Shown piece after piece: positions 21,024 to 30,664 of a DNA stretch of 64,000 nt (within the stretch, counting starts at the first letter, position 1; every line of letters begins with the position of its first letter). Under the pieces are notes generated by a model, which ran no database searches, had not been told where the DNA came from, and worked only from the letters and a program-made list of their open reading frames with translations. The translations under genes and the position numbers were made by a program. The DNA is from Desulforamulus profundi (GTDB taxonomy: Bacteria; Bacillota_B; Desulfotomaculia; Desulfotomaculales; Desulfotomaculaceae). The stretch spans positions 19,825-83,824 of the forward strand of contig NZ_AWQQ01000046.1 in NCBI RefSeq assembly GCF_002607855.1, in the 5' to 3' direction.

Positions 21024-22216
21024 TTGTCTGCGGAAAAAGTCTTAGCCACCCCGACCATGCGCACCAAGGTGCTGGTCCTGCTTTCCCTGGGCCACCTGGT
21101 AACGGACCTGGCGGCCGGCGCTTGGCCGGTTCTGCTCCCCATTTTGCAGGCCAGCCTGCATCTTTCCTACAGTGCCGCCGGGGTCATCGCCCTGGTCTTT
21201 AATGTCAGTTCCTCGGTCATCCAACCCCTGCTGGGCTACTGGAGCGACCGGGTAAAAAGCCGCTGGCTGCTGCCCGCGGGCGTCCTGTTGTCCACCGCAG
21301 GGCTGGCCCTGGCGGGGTTTGTCTCTACCTACTGGTTGATCCTGGCGGTGGTCTTCATGAGCGGCCTGGGTTCTGCCGCATACCACCCTGAGGCGTCCAA
21401 GGTAAGCCGGCTGGCCAGCGGTTCCCGTCTGGCCACCGGCATGTCGCTGTTTATTGTGGGGGGCGCGCTGGGGGCAGCGCTGGGCTCGCTGGTGATGGCT
21501 CAACTGCTGCTGCATTATAGCCGGTCTGCCAGTCTTTATTTTATTTTGCCGGGCCTGTTGATGGTTGTCTTATTTTTTGCCTTCAAAAATAAATTGCCGG
21601 AGGACTCCCCGGTCATACTAACCGGTAAACCTGATTTTTCAATCAGTGTTCCCCGGCGGGTGCTTTTTCCGCTATCCGTCTTAATTCTGTTTATCGTCCT
21701 TCGTTCCTGGCTCCAGTCGGGTTTGACCCATTTTATGCCCCTTTATTTCGTCAACTATCTTGGCAAAAGTCCTGCCTATGCCGGGTCTTTCCTGGTTGCT
21801 TTCATGCTGGCCGGGTCTGTGGGCACCGTTGCAGGGGGGCCGCTGGCCGACCGCTTGGGCCGGAGAACCAGCCTGCTGGGGTCCACCGCTGTGCTGATCC
21901 CTTTAATGCTGCTGTTTAAGTACAGTACGGGAATTTGGACACTGGTTTTGGTCTTTATCACCGGCATGGTGATGGTTTCCACCATGGCCACTACCGTTGT
22001 TATGGGGCAGGAACTGCTGCCTCACCGGGTGGGGGTGGCCTCGGGCTTGATGACCGGTTTTGCCATCGGGATGGGGGCCTCGGGGTAACCCTGCTGGGGG
22101 CCATTGCCGACCATTTTGGCGCCCCGGTGGCAGTATGGGCCATGACGTTCCTGCCGGTGCCGGCTTTTCTTTTTAGTTTACTGCTGCCAAAGGATGACCT
22201 TGTGAAGGGAGACTGA
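21024..22216 (+). CDS. MFS transporter, fosmidomycin-resistance (Fsr)-like, one frameshift
   Basis: About 397 residues with roughly 12 membrane spans. LVTDLAAGAWPVLLPILQAS near the N-terminus and AYHPEASKVSRLASGSRLATG in the loop are typical of the Fsr branch. TTG at 21024 has CGGAGG eight bases upstream. A missing G in the run after GASG (near 22085) breaks the frame; the tail continues as VTLLGAIADHFGAPVAVWAM. The substrate is unknown. It is divergent from dnaX. Confidence 0.85.
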
Positions 22217-22219
22217 ACC

Positions 22220-23355
22220 GTGCCGGAGAATAATACCGTCGCTGTATCCCGTTGTTCCGGCTATGACCGGCAGCAGGTAGTCGCCTCGCTGGACAAGCTG
22301 GTAGAACATTTGGGGGGCATGGAGAGATTTATCCGCCCCGGGCAAATTGTAGCGGTCAAGCCCAACCTGATTGCCAGAAAGAAGCCCGAGGAGGCTGTCA
22401 CCACCCACCCCACGGTGGTGGAGGCGGTGGTGAGGCTGGTCCAAAAGGCCGGCGGCAAACCCTTTATCGTAGATTCCCCGGGGGCCCCGGCAGCAAAGGA
22501 CTGCTCAATGCCGTTTACCGAACCACCGGCATGGCGGGAGTGGCAGAGCGGACAGGCTGCGGGCTGAGCCTTGATACGACGGAGATGGTGCTGGCCCACC
22601 CTCGGGGGAAAGCGGTAAAGCAGTTGACCGTCCTCAAGGTGCTGGCCGAGGCGGATGTCATCATTGGCCTGCCAAAGTTAAAAACCCACTGCATGACCCG
22701 CTACACCGGCGCCGTTAAGTTGATGTACGGCGCCATTCCCGGACTGAAAAAGGCGGAGTATCATTTCAACATGCAGCAGTTAGAGCAATTCAGCAGCCTT
22801 TTAATCGATATCAATACGTTACTCCCCACCTCCCTGACCATCATGGATGCCGTGGTGGGTATGGAGGGGGATGGTCCCACCGCCGGTTTCCCCAGGGAGG
22901 TTGGCCTGTTGCTGGCAAGTCCAAGCCCCTACGCCATGGATGTTGTCTGTTCCAACTTAATTGGCATCAACCCAACAGGTCTCCCTTTTATCCGCTTGTC
23001 CATGGAAAGGAGACTTTGCCCGGAACCTTCTCACATCCAGTTAACCGGCGACCCTCTTCCAGAGATAAAACCGCCCTTTCAATTACCGTCCCACAGGCAG
23101 GTGGATTTTGATATTCCCGGCCCTTTCAAAGGATTAATCAGCAAACTGCAGCCCAAGCCTGTCTTCAGCCCGGAATTATGCGTCGGGTGCGGGGAATGCC
23201 ACCGCTGCTGCCCGGCCGGTGCCATTGATATGGTGGACGGCCGGCCCCGGCTTAAACTGAATTCCTGTATTCGCTGTTTCTGCTGCCAGGAACTATGCCC
23301 CCACCGGGCTGTTAGCGTGCACCAGAACTGGCTGGGAAAAAGACTTCTTCGCTAA
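22220..23355 (+). CDS. DUF362 protein with C-terminal 2[4Fe-4S] ferredoxin domain, one frameshift
   Basis: About 378 residues. The DUF362 domain starts with [14 protein letters not shown] and has [21 protein letters not shown] and the [22 protein letters not shown] motif. The C-terminus carries two ferredoxin clusters, [12 protein letters not shown] and [14 protein letters not shown] missing near 22500 breaks the frame. Members are common in anaerobes; no reaction is established. The gene starts 3 bases after the MFS stop, so they are co-transcribed. Confidence 0.85.
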
Positions 23356-23356
23356 T

Positions 23357-23518
23357 GTGTATTTCTCTGGGGTCAGCTATTGGCCTTTCTGGTAGTCTTA
23401 TGGGTCTAGTCATTAGACTAAAGGGTATTTCCCTTGGTCCTGTCGCTGGTCCTTCTTTGGTTCTATCAGGACCCAAAAGGAGTACCCCATAGTCTAATAG
23501 CGAATAGCCGGACCTCAA
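23357..23518. repeat. Intergenic palindromic repeat family, copy 7
   Basis: Contains CTAAAGGGTATTTCCCTTGGTCC and the complementary GGACCCAAAAGGAGTACCCC, then TCTAATAGCGAATAGCC. It lies after the DUF362 gene. Confidence 0.7.
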
Positions 23519-23522
23519 ATTT

Positions 23523-23558
23523 AACACCCTCAAGGGCAATCTCCCCGAGGGTGTTTTT
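23523..23558 (+). terminator. Terminator of the MFS-DUF362 operon
   Basis: Stem AACACCCTC/GAGGGTGTT with a 15-base loop and a T-rich tail, on the plus strand. Confidence 0.75.
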
Positions 23559-23565
23559 CTTCAAC

Positions 23566-25245
23566 CTATCTGACCGGTCCAACGAAGCAGATGCCGCCCG
23601 CAAACTCCCTGACAATGGAGTTTAACGGCACGTCATCCAGCTCCAGGGGGGCAAAATAACTGAGGAATCTTAACAATCTTTGGGCCTCGGCATACTCCGG
23701 GTGCTCCGGCAAAATTTCCTTGAGATGCGGTTCCACAACCCGCTTTAACACAGCCAGTTCATAGGGCAAAGCAGAGTTAAACATGACATCGGCGCTTTCC
23801 TGGAAGGGGAAAATATTTTTCTCCTCGCCCCGGCGCACGGAGGGCCACACGGCTATGGTTTCCCTGGCCGAACGCCCCCGGCAGCGCTGGTCCCGGACAA
23901 TCCGCCGCAACAGTCTTACATCGGCGGTGGGGATGCGGTTCTGGTTATCCAGATTAATTTGCGTCAGGGCACTGACATAGATTTTAAACTTCCTGCCTTT
24001 GGGAATGGAACTGGTTAGTTGATCGTTCAGGGCATGTATTCCCTCCACCACCAGCAGGTCAGCCGGGCCCAGTTTTAATCTTTCGCCATGATATTCCCGC
24101 TTGCCGGTCTTGAAGTTAAAATAAGGAAGCTTAATCTCTTCGCCCTGGATCAATTTAATCAGGTGATCATTGAACAACCCTATGTCAATGGCATGAATAC
24201 TCTCAAAATCGTAGTTACCCTTTTCATCCCGGGGGGTATGTTCCCTGTCCACAAAGTAATCGTCCAGGGAAATGGCCACCGGGCGGATGCCATTCACCTG
24301 CAACTGGATGGACAGCCTCTGGGCAAAGGAGGTTTTCCCGGAGGAAGAGGGTCCGGCGATCAAGACAATCCTGATCCGGTCGATATTCTCAGCAATCTCA
24401 TCGGCGATATAGGCAATTTTCTTTTCATGGAAGGCCTCGGAAACCCGGATTAACCGTATTAAATTGGTAGCATCCCCTTTTGTTATCACATCATTCAGAG
24501 ACACTACGTTGCTCACTTTTAAAATATTGGCCCATTTTTTGGCCTCAAAATGAATATTGGCCAGTTTACCATGTTCCACGTAGGGGGGAATTTCCGTGGG
24601 ACTTTCCGCCCTGGGCAACTCTAAAATAAATCCGGGCAGGTAAAAACGCAGACGAAAGTTCCTCAAATATCCTGTGCCGGGGACCATGGGCCCGTGACAG
24701 AAATCATAAAAGCCGCCGCAGACATAAAGCTCCACTTGCTCATTTGATATATATTTTAATAGTTGAATTTTTTCCGTTTGCCCCGCTTCGGTAAACAACC
24801 TCTCTGCATCTTCCTTGTTCAGGACGGTGTGCAGGAAGGGTTCATCGGCTTCAATAATATAGCGCATCTGCCGCTCAATTCTGGTAATGTCCCGGTCCCG
24901 CAAGGGCCGGTCGTAATGAATTTCTCCATACAGGCCATTGCCCAGAGCGTGCTGGATCACCGCATTGCTGCCGGGCATCACTTCCGTAATGGCCTTCATT
25001 AAGAGCATGGTAACACTGCGATGATAAATGCGAATGCCTTCCGGCGAGGCCAAATCCACAAAACTCACCTGGCAGGGGGTGTCCAACGGTGTCCATAGAT
25101 CCTTGAGCCTGTTGTTGATGTTGGCGGCCACAACCGGAATCTGCCGCTCTTCCATGTAATTCTTCAGAAACTCCAGCACCGGTGTACCCTGGGCAATCTC
25201 GAAGGTTTGCTCTCCCTCTACTTGAACCTTGATTAAGTTTTCCAT
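23566..25245 (-). CDS. Nucleoside kinase with N-terminal TGS/ThrRS-like domain (uridine kinase superfamily)
   Basis: 559 residues. It has a TGS-like N-terminus (IKVQVEGEQTFEIAQGTPVL), then a threonyl-tRNA-synthetase editing-like domain (IYHRSVTMLLMKAITEV; YCHGPMVPGTGYL-like region). The C-terminal kinase has P-loop LIAGPSSSGKTSFAQRLS and SLDDYFVDREHTPRDEKGNY. This fusion is found in many Clostridia, usually annotated as nucleoside kinase or uridine kinase. ATG at 25245 sits behind GGGAGG. The frame is intact. Confidence 0.88.
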   Translation of the reverse strand: MENLIKVQVEGEQTFEIAQGTPVLEFLKNYMEERQIPVVAANINNRLKDLWTPLDTPCQVSFVDLASPEGIRIYHRSVTMLLMKAITEVMPGSNAVIQHALGNGLYGEIHYDRPLRDRDITRIERQMRYIIEADEPFLHTVLNKEDAERLFTEAGQTEKIQLLKYISNEQVELYVCGGFYDFCHGPMVPGTGYLRNFRLRFYLPGFILELPRAESPTEIPPYVEHGKLANIHFEAKKWANILKVSNVVSLNDVITKGDATNLIRLIRVSEAFHEKKIAYIADEIAENIDRIRIVLIAGPSSSGKTSFAQRLSIQLQVNGIRPVAISLDDYFVDREHTPRDEKGNYDFESIHAIDIGLFNDHLIKLIQGEEIKLPYFNFKTGKREYHGERLKLGPADLLVVEGIHALNDQLTSSIPKGRKFKIYVSALTQINLDNQNRIPTADVRLLRRIVRDQRCRGRSARETIAVWPSVRRGEEKNIFPFQESADVMFNSALPYELAVLKRVVEPHLKEILPEHPEYAEAQRLLRFLSYFAPLELDDVPLNSIVREFAGGICFVGPVR

Positions 25246-25402
25246 TTGTACACCTCCCAAACAATTAGTTAACTAAGTAAAACTATTATATCGAGATTTC
25301 ACAAATCAGGCTACTATTTCTCGAATATTGTGGTTTTTTAATTGATGTAACCATTTTCCCAGTACCTTCATAGTATGGTAATAAAAGCGAGGTGCTGTAT
25401 AT

Positions 25403-25903
25403 ATGAACAACACATCTTACATGAGGCCTCCTTACCCCAGCTACCCCAACACAACTTACAAGTATTACCCAACCTATATGTATGTTCCTGCCTACGCCTA
25501 CCCGGAAGCATTGCAACTTATCGTACAGTCCGTAAGCAATGAGAGGGAAGACGAATTGTTTTATAATTACATGGTTAGCATGGCTCCCCCTGATCAAAAA
25601 GACATCGTGGCTTCCATCCGGGATGACGAAAGGAAGCACAACAAGATGCTGCGGGAAATATACTGGGAGTTGACCGGACAGGACATACCCCCGGTGCCGG
25701 AGACAGCCTTTCAGCCTCCCAGAAGTTATTGTGAAGGCATAACAAATGCCCTTTTTGGGGAACTGGCTGCCGTGGAAAGATACCGTAAAATTTTGTTTGG
25801 TTTAGAGTTCTTACCCTACCGGAACATGATAACTGAAATTTATACCGATGAACTGAAGCATGGTTCTAAATGGAACTACTTATTTGCATTAAATTGTCGC
25901 TAG
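25403..25903 (+). CDS. Ferritin-like domain protein with Tyr/Pro-rich N-terminus
   Basis: 166 residues. The first ~40 are Tyr/Pro-rich (YPSYPNTTYKYYPTYMYVPA) and the rest is a four-helix ferritin-like domain, with the carboxylate/His patterns RDDERKHNKML and YTDELKHGSKW in the second halves of each helical pair. Metal binding of the di-iron type is plausible, but not all ligands are certain. The aromatic N-terminus recalls spore-coat-associated proteins, so a spore or oxidative-stress role is an inference. Confidence 0.7.
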   Translation: MNNTSYMRPPYPSYPNTTYKYYPTYMYVPAYAYPEALQLIVQSVSNEREDELFYNYMVSMAPPDQKDIVASIRDDERKHNKMLREIYWELTGQDIPPVPETAFQPPRSYCEGITNALFGELAAVERYRKILFGLEFLPYRNMITEIYTDELKHGSKWNYLFALNCR

Positions 25904-25960
25904 TATCAAATCGGCAGGAACTGAACCTGCCGCTTCATTTTGGGTGCTATAAAACAGAAT

Positions 25961-26012
25961 GGTGCCGGTTGTTGAATTCAACCGTCGAATTCAACAACCG
26001 GCACCTCTTTTA
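25961..26012 (+). terminator. Strong terminator-like palindrome
   Basis: 19-bp perfect arms (25961-25979 and 25987-26005), a 7-base loop and a following CTCTTTTAC. It is about 57 bases after the ferritin-like gene. Confidence 0.75.
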
Positions 26013-26105
26013 CTTTCAAGCATAATAATTATATACTTTATGATAGTGAAACTAAAAACTGCCTGTTTATTATACAGGCAGTTTACCCTACTTAATAAAT
26101 AAGGA

Positions 26106-26376
26106 GACCGTGCACCCACCGTCGAGTAATGGCTTCCGAGCGAACCAACGCAGGTTGCTCAGACCAGGCTGCCTCGCGGCACCCGCAGGGTTTCCCTTAG
26201 TGCTGCTTCCGTCAGGACCTGACACGGTTCGAGAGCCTACGCTGCGCAAGACCCGGTCGTCAACGCCCCTTACGCTGACCAGTCCTCACAAACCAAACCC
26301 TATGGCAGGAATTCAACCCAGCTACAGCGGATTGCTGGTTCAGGGCACCGCTACCTCCCCGTCTAGCACGGTCATA
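26106..26376 (-). ncRNA. ffs: Signal recognition particle RNA, large Bacillus type
   Basis: The minus strand starts near GTGCTAGACGGGGAGGTAGC and contains the highly conserved domain IV GTCAGGTCCTGACGGAAGCAG followed by CAGCACTAAGGGAAACC. The length of about 270 nt, with Alu-like 5' and 3' parts, is the Firmicute large form. It sits near tRNA-Ser and the dnaX/recR cluster, as in Bacillus. Confidence 0.95.
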
Positions 26377-26391
26377 GACTAACATTTAAAA

Positions 26392-26483
26392 TGGCGGAGA
26401 GGGCGGGATTCGAACCCGCGAATGAGTTACCCCATTACATGATTTCCAGTCATGCGCCTTCGACCGGACTCGGCCACCTCTCC
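26392..26483 (-). tRNA. tRNA-Ser (anticodon GGA), CCA encoded
   Basis: Acceptor GGAGAGG pairs with CCTCTCC, anticodon loop CTGGAAA, long class II variable arm, T-loop GGTTCGAATCC and encoded CCA. Confidence 0.96.
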
Positions 26484-26677
26484 AGAGAATTTATTAAGTT
26501 ATGCTAACAGACTACATGTTAGATTATATTAATTTCTCCCAGGCAAGTCAAGAGCCAATTATAGACAAGCCAGACAAATCTTAAGGCTGAAAAACAAGGG
26601 AAAATAAAAGCCCGCCGGGTTAGTATACATTAAATGAACAGTTTAGGCAACCGTTTTTTTGCATGCGGCGAAGGTTG

Positions 26678-26880
26678 TTATTCGTCCTCCAAAATCCTTC
26701 CAATGGATCCGTCTTCCCTGATTAAATTGCGGATCCGGGAATAGGGAATGACAAACTCCGGAATACCGACATAATACGGCGTATATTCATAAAGTTGAAA
26801 GCAAATCACCAGGCATTGTCTGTGAGGTAAAAATCTTCGTTGTCGCTGATGCGATTAAATTTTTTCAAAAACAACGGCCC
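26678..26880 (-). pseudogene. C-terminal fragment of a DUF3298 (RsiV-like) protein
   Basis: The minus strand reads PLFLKKFNRISDNEDFYLTDN. After a one-base shift it continues ICFQLYEYTPYYVGIPEFVI and SRIRNLIREDGSIGRILEDE before the stop. This is the C-terminal end of the DUF3298/RsiV family. No start or upstream domain is present. Confidence 0.6.
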
Positions 26881-26956
26881 TTTCTATCCTTATCAGCATA
26901 TGCCGTAAGACGCCCGGCTGTTCATGATGCCTCCCCGGAAGGAGCTGAACAGAGAA

Positions 26957-26982
26957 ACAAAAAACCACCTCCGGGAGGTGGC
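26957..26982 (-). terminator. Terminator of the anti-sigma-like gene
   Basis: Minus-strand stem CCACCTCC/GGAGGTGG followed by T6, 6 bases past the stop codon. Confidence 0.85.
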
Positions 26983-26987
26983 ATGGT

Positions 26988-28061
26988 TTACTGAAGGGTA
27001 ATTGTAATGGTTGAATCACTGCATTGTTCTTCTATTTGTTGAATCAGTTTAATTTGCTGGGTCATGGCGGCAGTAATGCTCGCCAGTTGATCTTCCAGCG
27101 CCGGGTCCTCTTTCTCTGCCAGTTTGTTGGCCAGCTTGGTCTGTTCGGCCTTCAGTTGTTCCAGCACATCCACAGCATGTCTGTGCTGACTGCTCAAGTC
27201 TCTTACTGTGGGCATGTCTGTAACGACTTCACCTAGGGCTTTTAACTGGTTTTCTACCGCCCTAGACTGGTGGGCCGGCACTTTAATGCCTACCGTACCG
27301 GAGCCGCTGTTTTCCGTATAGGGCACCACAATAGAACCGCCAGCCTTTTGGCTGATGGCACCAATGAACTTCAGCGCCGCTCCGGCATCCTGGACATCCA
27401 GTTTTAGGACAACCGTGCGCACGGTCATTCCCTCGCTGGGCTGATAATGGTAGTTTTCAAAAACCAACTGTCTTTCAGACGGACCGGCTGTCTTGGGGGC
27501 ACCCGCTTTGTCCGCCGGTTTGGTTGTTTCTTTACCTGCCTGGACCGAAGCGTGGGGCTTCTCGCCCTCTACGCCGGGTACCGTATTGTCTGCTGGCTTA
27601 GACGGGTTATTTTCCCGGTTTTCCTGCCTGTCCCCGGCTGTTAACTGCTCAACCGAAGCCATCTCCTGGGCGGTGGGCTGAACGGGAATGAATTGATGTC
27701 CTTCCTTTTCCCACAGGGCGGTGAGCCCCAGGGTCATGGCCATAACGGCGGCCACAGCAGCGGTCCGGTACCACCCTTTACGGCTGACCCCGTTCACATG
27801 TTCAAACCAACTTTTACGCTGGGGTGCCTGTGTCGGCAAAGACAATGTATCAATCTTTTCCATTAACCCGGCCCGGAAGCCGGCTGGAGGAGCTACATCA
27901 GGAAGTTCCTGCAGCAGGGAAAGACATGACCGTAGTTCTTCCAATTCAGCGCTGCATGAGGGACAACATGCCAAATGGTCTTGAACTGCTGCATGTTCGG
28001 CAGGATCAAGGACTCCGTCCAGGTACGGTGACAGCATCTCCAATGCTTCCTGGCAATGCAC
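26988..28061 (-). CDS. Zinc-finger anti-sigma-factor-like protein with DUF4349 domain
   Basis: 357 residues. The N-terminal zf-HC2 finger (LSPYLDGVLDPAEHAAVQDH then CCPSC) binds sigma factors in the family. One membrane span follows at about residues 95-117 (TAAVAAVMAMTLGLTALW). The extracytoplasmic half has a Thr/Lys/Pro-rich linker and then a DUF4349-like region with a long coiled coil near the C-terminus (HAVDVLEQLKAEQTKLANKL). The usual partner, an ECF sigma factor gene directly upstream, is not seen. Confidence 0.8.
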   Translation of the reverse strand: MHCQEALEMLSPYLDGVLDPAEHAAVQDHLACCPSCSAELEELRSCLSLLQELPDVAPPAGFRAGLMEKIDTLSLPTQAPQRKSWFEHVNGVSRKGWYRTAAVAAVMAMTLGLTALWEKEGHQFIPVQPTAQEMASVEQLTAGDRQENRENNPSKPADNTVPGVEGEKPHASVQAGKETTKPADKAGAPKTAGPSERQLVFENYHYQPSEGMTVRTVVLKLDVQDAGAALKFIGAISQKAGGSIVVPYTENSGSGTVGIKVPAHQSRAVENQLKALGEVVTDMPTVRDLSSQHRHAVDVLEQLKAEQTKLANKLAEKEDPALEDQLASITAAMTQQIKLIQQIEEQCSDSTITITLQ

Positions 28062-28654
28062 GGAACATCCCTCCTTCTATTTCGGTAGACGTACTTCTTG
28101 ACATAATTGTTCCGACTCTTAGTTATTTTTTCCTGTACAGGTTTTTTAACTTTCTGTCATCATAGCACTTGGCAAAAAATCAAATTCACAAGCGATTAAG
28201 AAGTGGTTTGTCTCCTTATTATTTTAGGCCACCGGGGAGTAAACAGAAAGTTGTAATATTCGAATGTTTTGCAAATAACTGGAAGCTTTCCTTGACATAA
28301 AAAGGGGCTATAAACGCTAAAATAAATTGGTATACGGTTGCTAAAAGTGCCTTTAGTTTCTCTTTATGTGGCAGAGGGCAAGAAATTGTTCTCTGAAAAA
28401 CGGTTTTTGTTTTTTAACGTTCTTTGATAATTTTGACACCGATATCGCCCGGGGTGCAAGGCACTGCGATGCCGACGGGTTTGGTGCCCGTGCTCACGCC
28501 GGTGTACCTGACCACAAAAGGTCTGCAAGTGGAGCTGGGTCACTACCAACTTAGAAATATTCCTATATGGCAGTGGTTCACCGCCACCCGAGAGGTTGTT
28601 TGTGGTTCGGGGAACCACCCTCGCTCCGGAGGGGGTAATGGTGTGGAGTGAGCC
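28062..28654. other. Intergenic region with unresolved short open frames
   Basis: About 590 bases lie between the anti-sigma-like gene and the HTH gene. The GC-rich stretch 28430-28640 has competing frames on both strands. The minus-strand tail GTKPVGIAVPCTPGDIGVKI looks protein-like but has no start, and the plus-strand alternative is similar in quality. No ECF sigma gene is present. Confidence 0.3.
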
Positions 28655-29140
28655 TTGTCGGCTGTGGCAAAAAACGCAGTGGGAACCAGAGGCGGGGTAG
28701 GCAAGCGCCAAGACCAAGGATTAAATTACTATGTATTTCACAGAGATACCCTACCCAAAACTCAGCCCCGTTATTTGACTAAAGTTGATCAAATTCCTCC
28801 TGAAGTAGTGGACAAGCTCATTGATATGTACCAAAAAGACAGACTGACATTAATGCAAATTGCTGAAAAGATGGGTATGGAGTGGTGGACGGTTAAAGAG
28901 GTATTTAAAAAGCATGGGATTGAAAGAATCAGTCTTACTGAAAGAGCTAAAATGAAACGAGCCAAAGATTTTGATCTAATATACCGATTACACTTTGTTG
29001 AGGAAGTGAGCGTACAAGAAATTTATCAGAAATACGGTTTTTCACCACCCTATGTCAGAAGTGTGCTAAAGGAAGGGCCTGAAACCTATAAATCGAGGTC
29101 AGTTCCGATAAAAATGAAGCAAGATAAGAGCGGCAGTTGA
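28655..29140 (+). CDS. HTH domain protein, unknown function
   Basis: 161 residues from TTG at 28655 with GGAG upstream. Two segments look like helix-turn-helix units: DRLTLMQIAEKMGMEWWTVK (residues ~66-85) and SVQEIYQKYGFSPPYVRSVL near the C-terminus. The rest is basic. I do not recognise a family with a known function; DNA binding is likely. It lies 58 bases upstream of the UPF0175 gene on the same strand. Confidence 0.65.
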   Translation: MSAVAKNAVGTRGGVGKRQDQGLNYYVFHRDTLPKTQPRYLTKVDQIPPEVVDKLIDMYQKDRLTLMQIAEKMGMEWWTVKEVFKKHGIERISLTERAKMKRAKDFDLIYRLHFVEEVSVQEIYQKYGFSPPYVRSVLKEGPETYKSRSVPIKMKQDKSGS

Positions 29141-29198
29141 GAGTTGATTTATGGTATAATCTTACAAAGGTCATTGGACCATCAGGGAGGATAAAAAA

Positions 29199-29531
29199 AT
29201 GTCGGGTGAAACCATAAAAATAGAATTTGAATTACCAAAAGAGTTGTTCTTTAAAGGTCGAGTCATCACGCAAACACTAATCAAAGCTGAGGCTTTGAAA
29301 ATGCTGGCTGCAACCTTTTATGCGGACGGCAGTCTATCTTTGGGCAAGGCAGCCCAAATAGCCAATGTATCCAAGCAAGATTTCTTGGGCTTTTTGGCAA
29401 ATCACAATATACCCCTGAACTACGATGTTCATGAGTTAGAGGAAGATTTATCAACAGTTAATAAATCCACATTTATTCAACTGTTTCAACCTATAAGTAA
29501 CGGAGAATTTTTGAAAAAAGTTCAAGTTTAG
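29199..29531 (+). CDS. UPF0175 family antitoxin-like protein
   Basis: 110 residues. IKIEFELPKELFFKGRVITQ at the N-terminus, then LAATFYADGSLSLGKAAQIANVSKQDFLGFLANHNIPLNYD, is the UPF0175 pattern: a short helical domain with an HTH-like core. These proteins are often partners of PIN-domain toxins. No PIN gene follows here; the next sequence is a transposase relic, so the partner may have been lost. ATG at 29199 has AGGGAGG upstream. Confidence 0.75.
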   Translation: MSGETIKIEFELPKELFFKGRVITQTLIKAEALKMLAATFYADGSLSLGKAAQIANVSKQDFLGFLANHNIPLNYDVHELEEDLSTVNKSTFIQLFQPISNGEFLKKVQV

Positions 29532-29534
29532 GTC

Positions 29535-29990
29535 TTGACAAATACACTAAGAAATTGACCGTTAGTAAAACCATCCAAATAATGGCTTATGCTCAAATGG
29601 AGCAACAGCTTAAACAATGAGAGTTTCAGTACGGCAGTAGGTCTTCAATCTATTAGTGCTTCCCCGCTTTCACGGAAGACAAGGAAAATACCCTCTTCAT
29701 TAATCCAGTTACTATTTAGCGACATAATACGGCAGGTTGTAAAGGTGGAGTAAAACTACACCTTCGTATCAGACTATTTGAGCAAGGTGCTCTACCGGAC
29801 TCAGCTGTTATTACACCGGCCAAACCTGGACAAAACACAGATGGATGCCCCGGTTATAGAGGAAAACGATGTCCTAAATGTCTTTGACCGGGGTTATGTA
29901 GATTACAAGAAATTGATCAATACTGTGAAAATGGTGCCCGTTTTGTTAGCCGCTTAAAAAGTAATGCTTTATCTTTATTTTCAAGGCTTT
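29535..29990 (+). pseudogene. IS4-type transposase relic
   Basis: Broken frames read LDKYTKKLTVSKTIQIMAYA, then TAVGLQSISAS, LLLHRPNLDKTQMDAP and VLNVFDRGYVDYKKL. These match the N-terminal half and a DDE region (DRGY) of IS4-like transposases. Multiple frame breaks and no terminal inverted repeats mark it as a relic. Confidence 0.7.
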
Positions 29991-30017
29991 GGGGTCTGGA
30001 AAAAATGTTGGTTGAAA

Positions 30018-30172
30018 ATCAGATTAAAAAAAGCCCCTGCTGCCTTAAATAATAAAGCACCAGTGAGCCTGATATCATCCTTCGGCAGCCCGGCGGTCAT
30101 CGCGATCCTGGTGCTCGCATTAGATCCGTGGCTTTGCGTCCCTGTCTTTCGAGCAGGTTTGCCTTTTCGGTA
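30018..30172 (-). promoter_or_regulatory. Cyclic di-GMP-I (GEMM) riboswitch, orphan
   Basis: The minus strand reads GGCAAACCTGCTCGAAAG, then GGGACGCAAAGCC and GATGACCGCCGGGCTGCC, the conserved GEMM-I core with its GAAA tetraloop and receptor. An expression platform follows, with GGCAGC complementary to the GCTGCC of the aptamer and a T7 run at about 30018-30030. There is no minus-strand gene downstream; the IS4 relic lies there on the other strand. Confidence 0.9.
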
Positions 30173-30365
30173 AAAATATTTAACTCTTCTGCCTAAGTGA
30201 ACCTTTTATATCTGTTATATACCATTTACTACCATAAATATGTTGGGTTCTGTCGTACTAGAAACTATTGCCTAAAACAAATGTATACCCTTTTGATTCC
30301 TTAAGCCGGAATCCCCCTTTTGGAAACACGATTTTAATACTTATCCAGAGTATCAACATAACAAA

Positions 30366-30545
30366 CTAACCAGCTAATTTGATCCAGCGTGACAGTTCAC
30401 GCAGAGCCTGGCTGAGTAGCCGGTACAATTTCTCCTCCGTCCGGCCAATTACCGGTCCAGCTCAGCTACTCGGAGGCCTGTTACAAACCGCCGTACGACG
30501 TTTGCTCGCTCTAAAGGCTTGAGCGTCAGGAGACTTGTAACAGTT
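30366..30545 (-). pseudogene. Unrecognised degenerate coding fragment
   Basis: The minus strand reads LTLKPLERANVVRRFVTGL and AELDR in one frame, then GRTEEKLYRLLSQALRELSR in another, ending at 30366. It is protein-like and helical, but no family is recognised and no start is visible. Confidence 0.35.
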
Positions 30546-30664
30546 CTTGTTAATGGCGCCTTCTGCTAACTTTTTACATTCATAGTCTCCGGTTGTGCAT
30601 TAGCTTGCCTGGTTATTCTATTTCTTTCGTAGTAAAGGAGAGGTTATCACTCGATACCTCTTTC

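Noticed and set aside
28364..28717. 117-residue minus-strand frame
   Set aside because: A different frame on the same strand and one on the plus strand look equally plausible; none could be settled.
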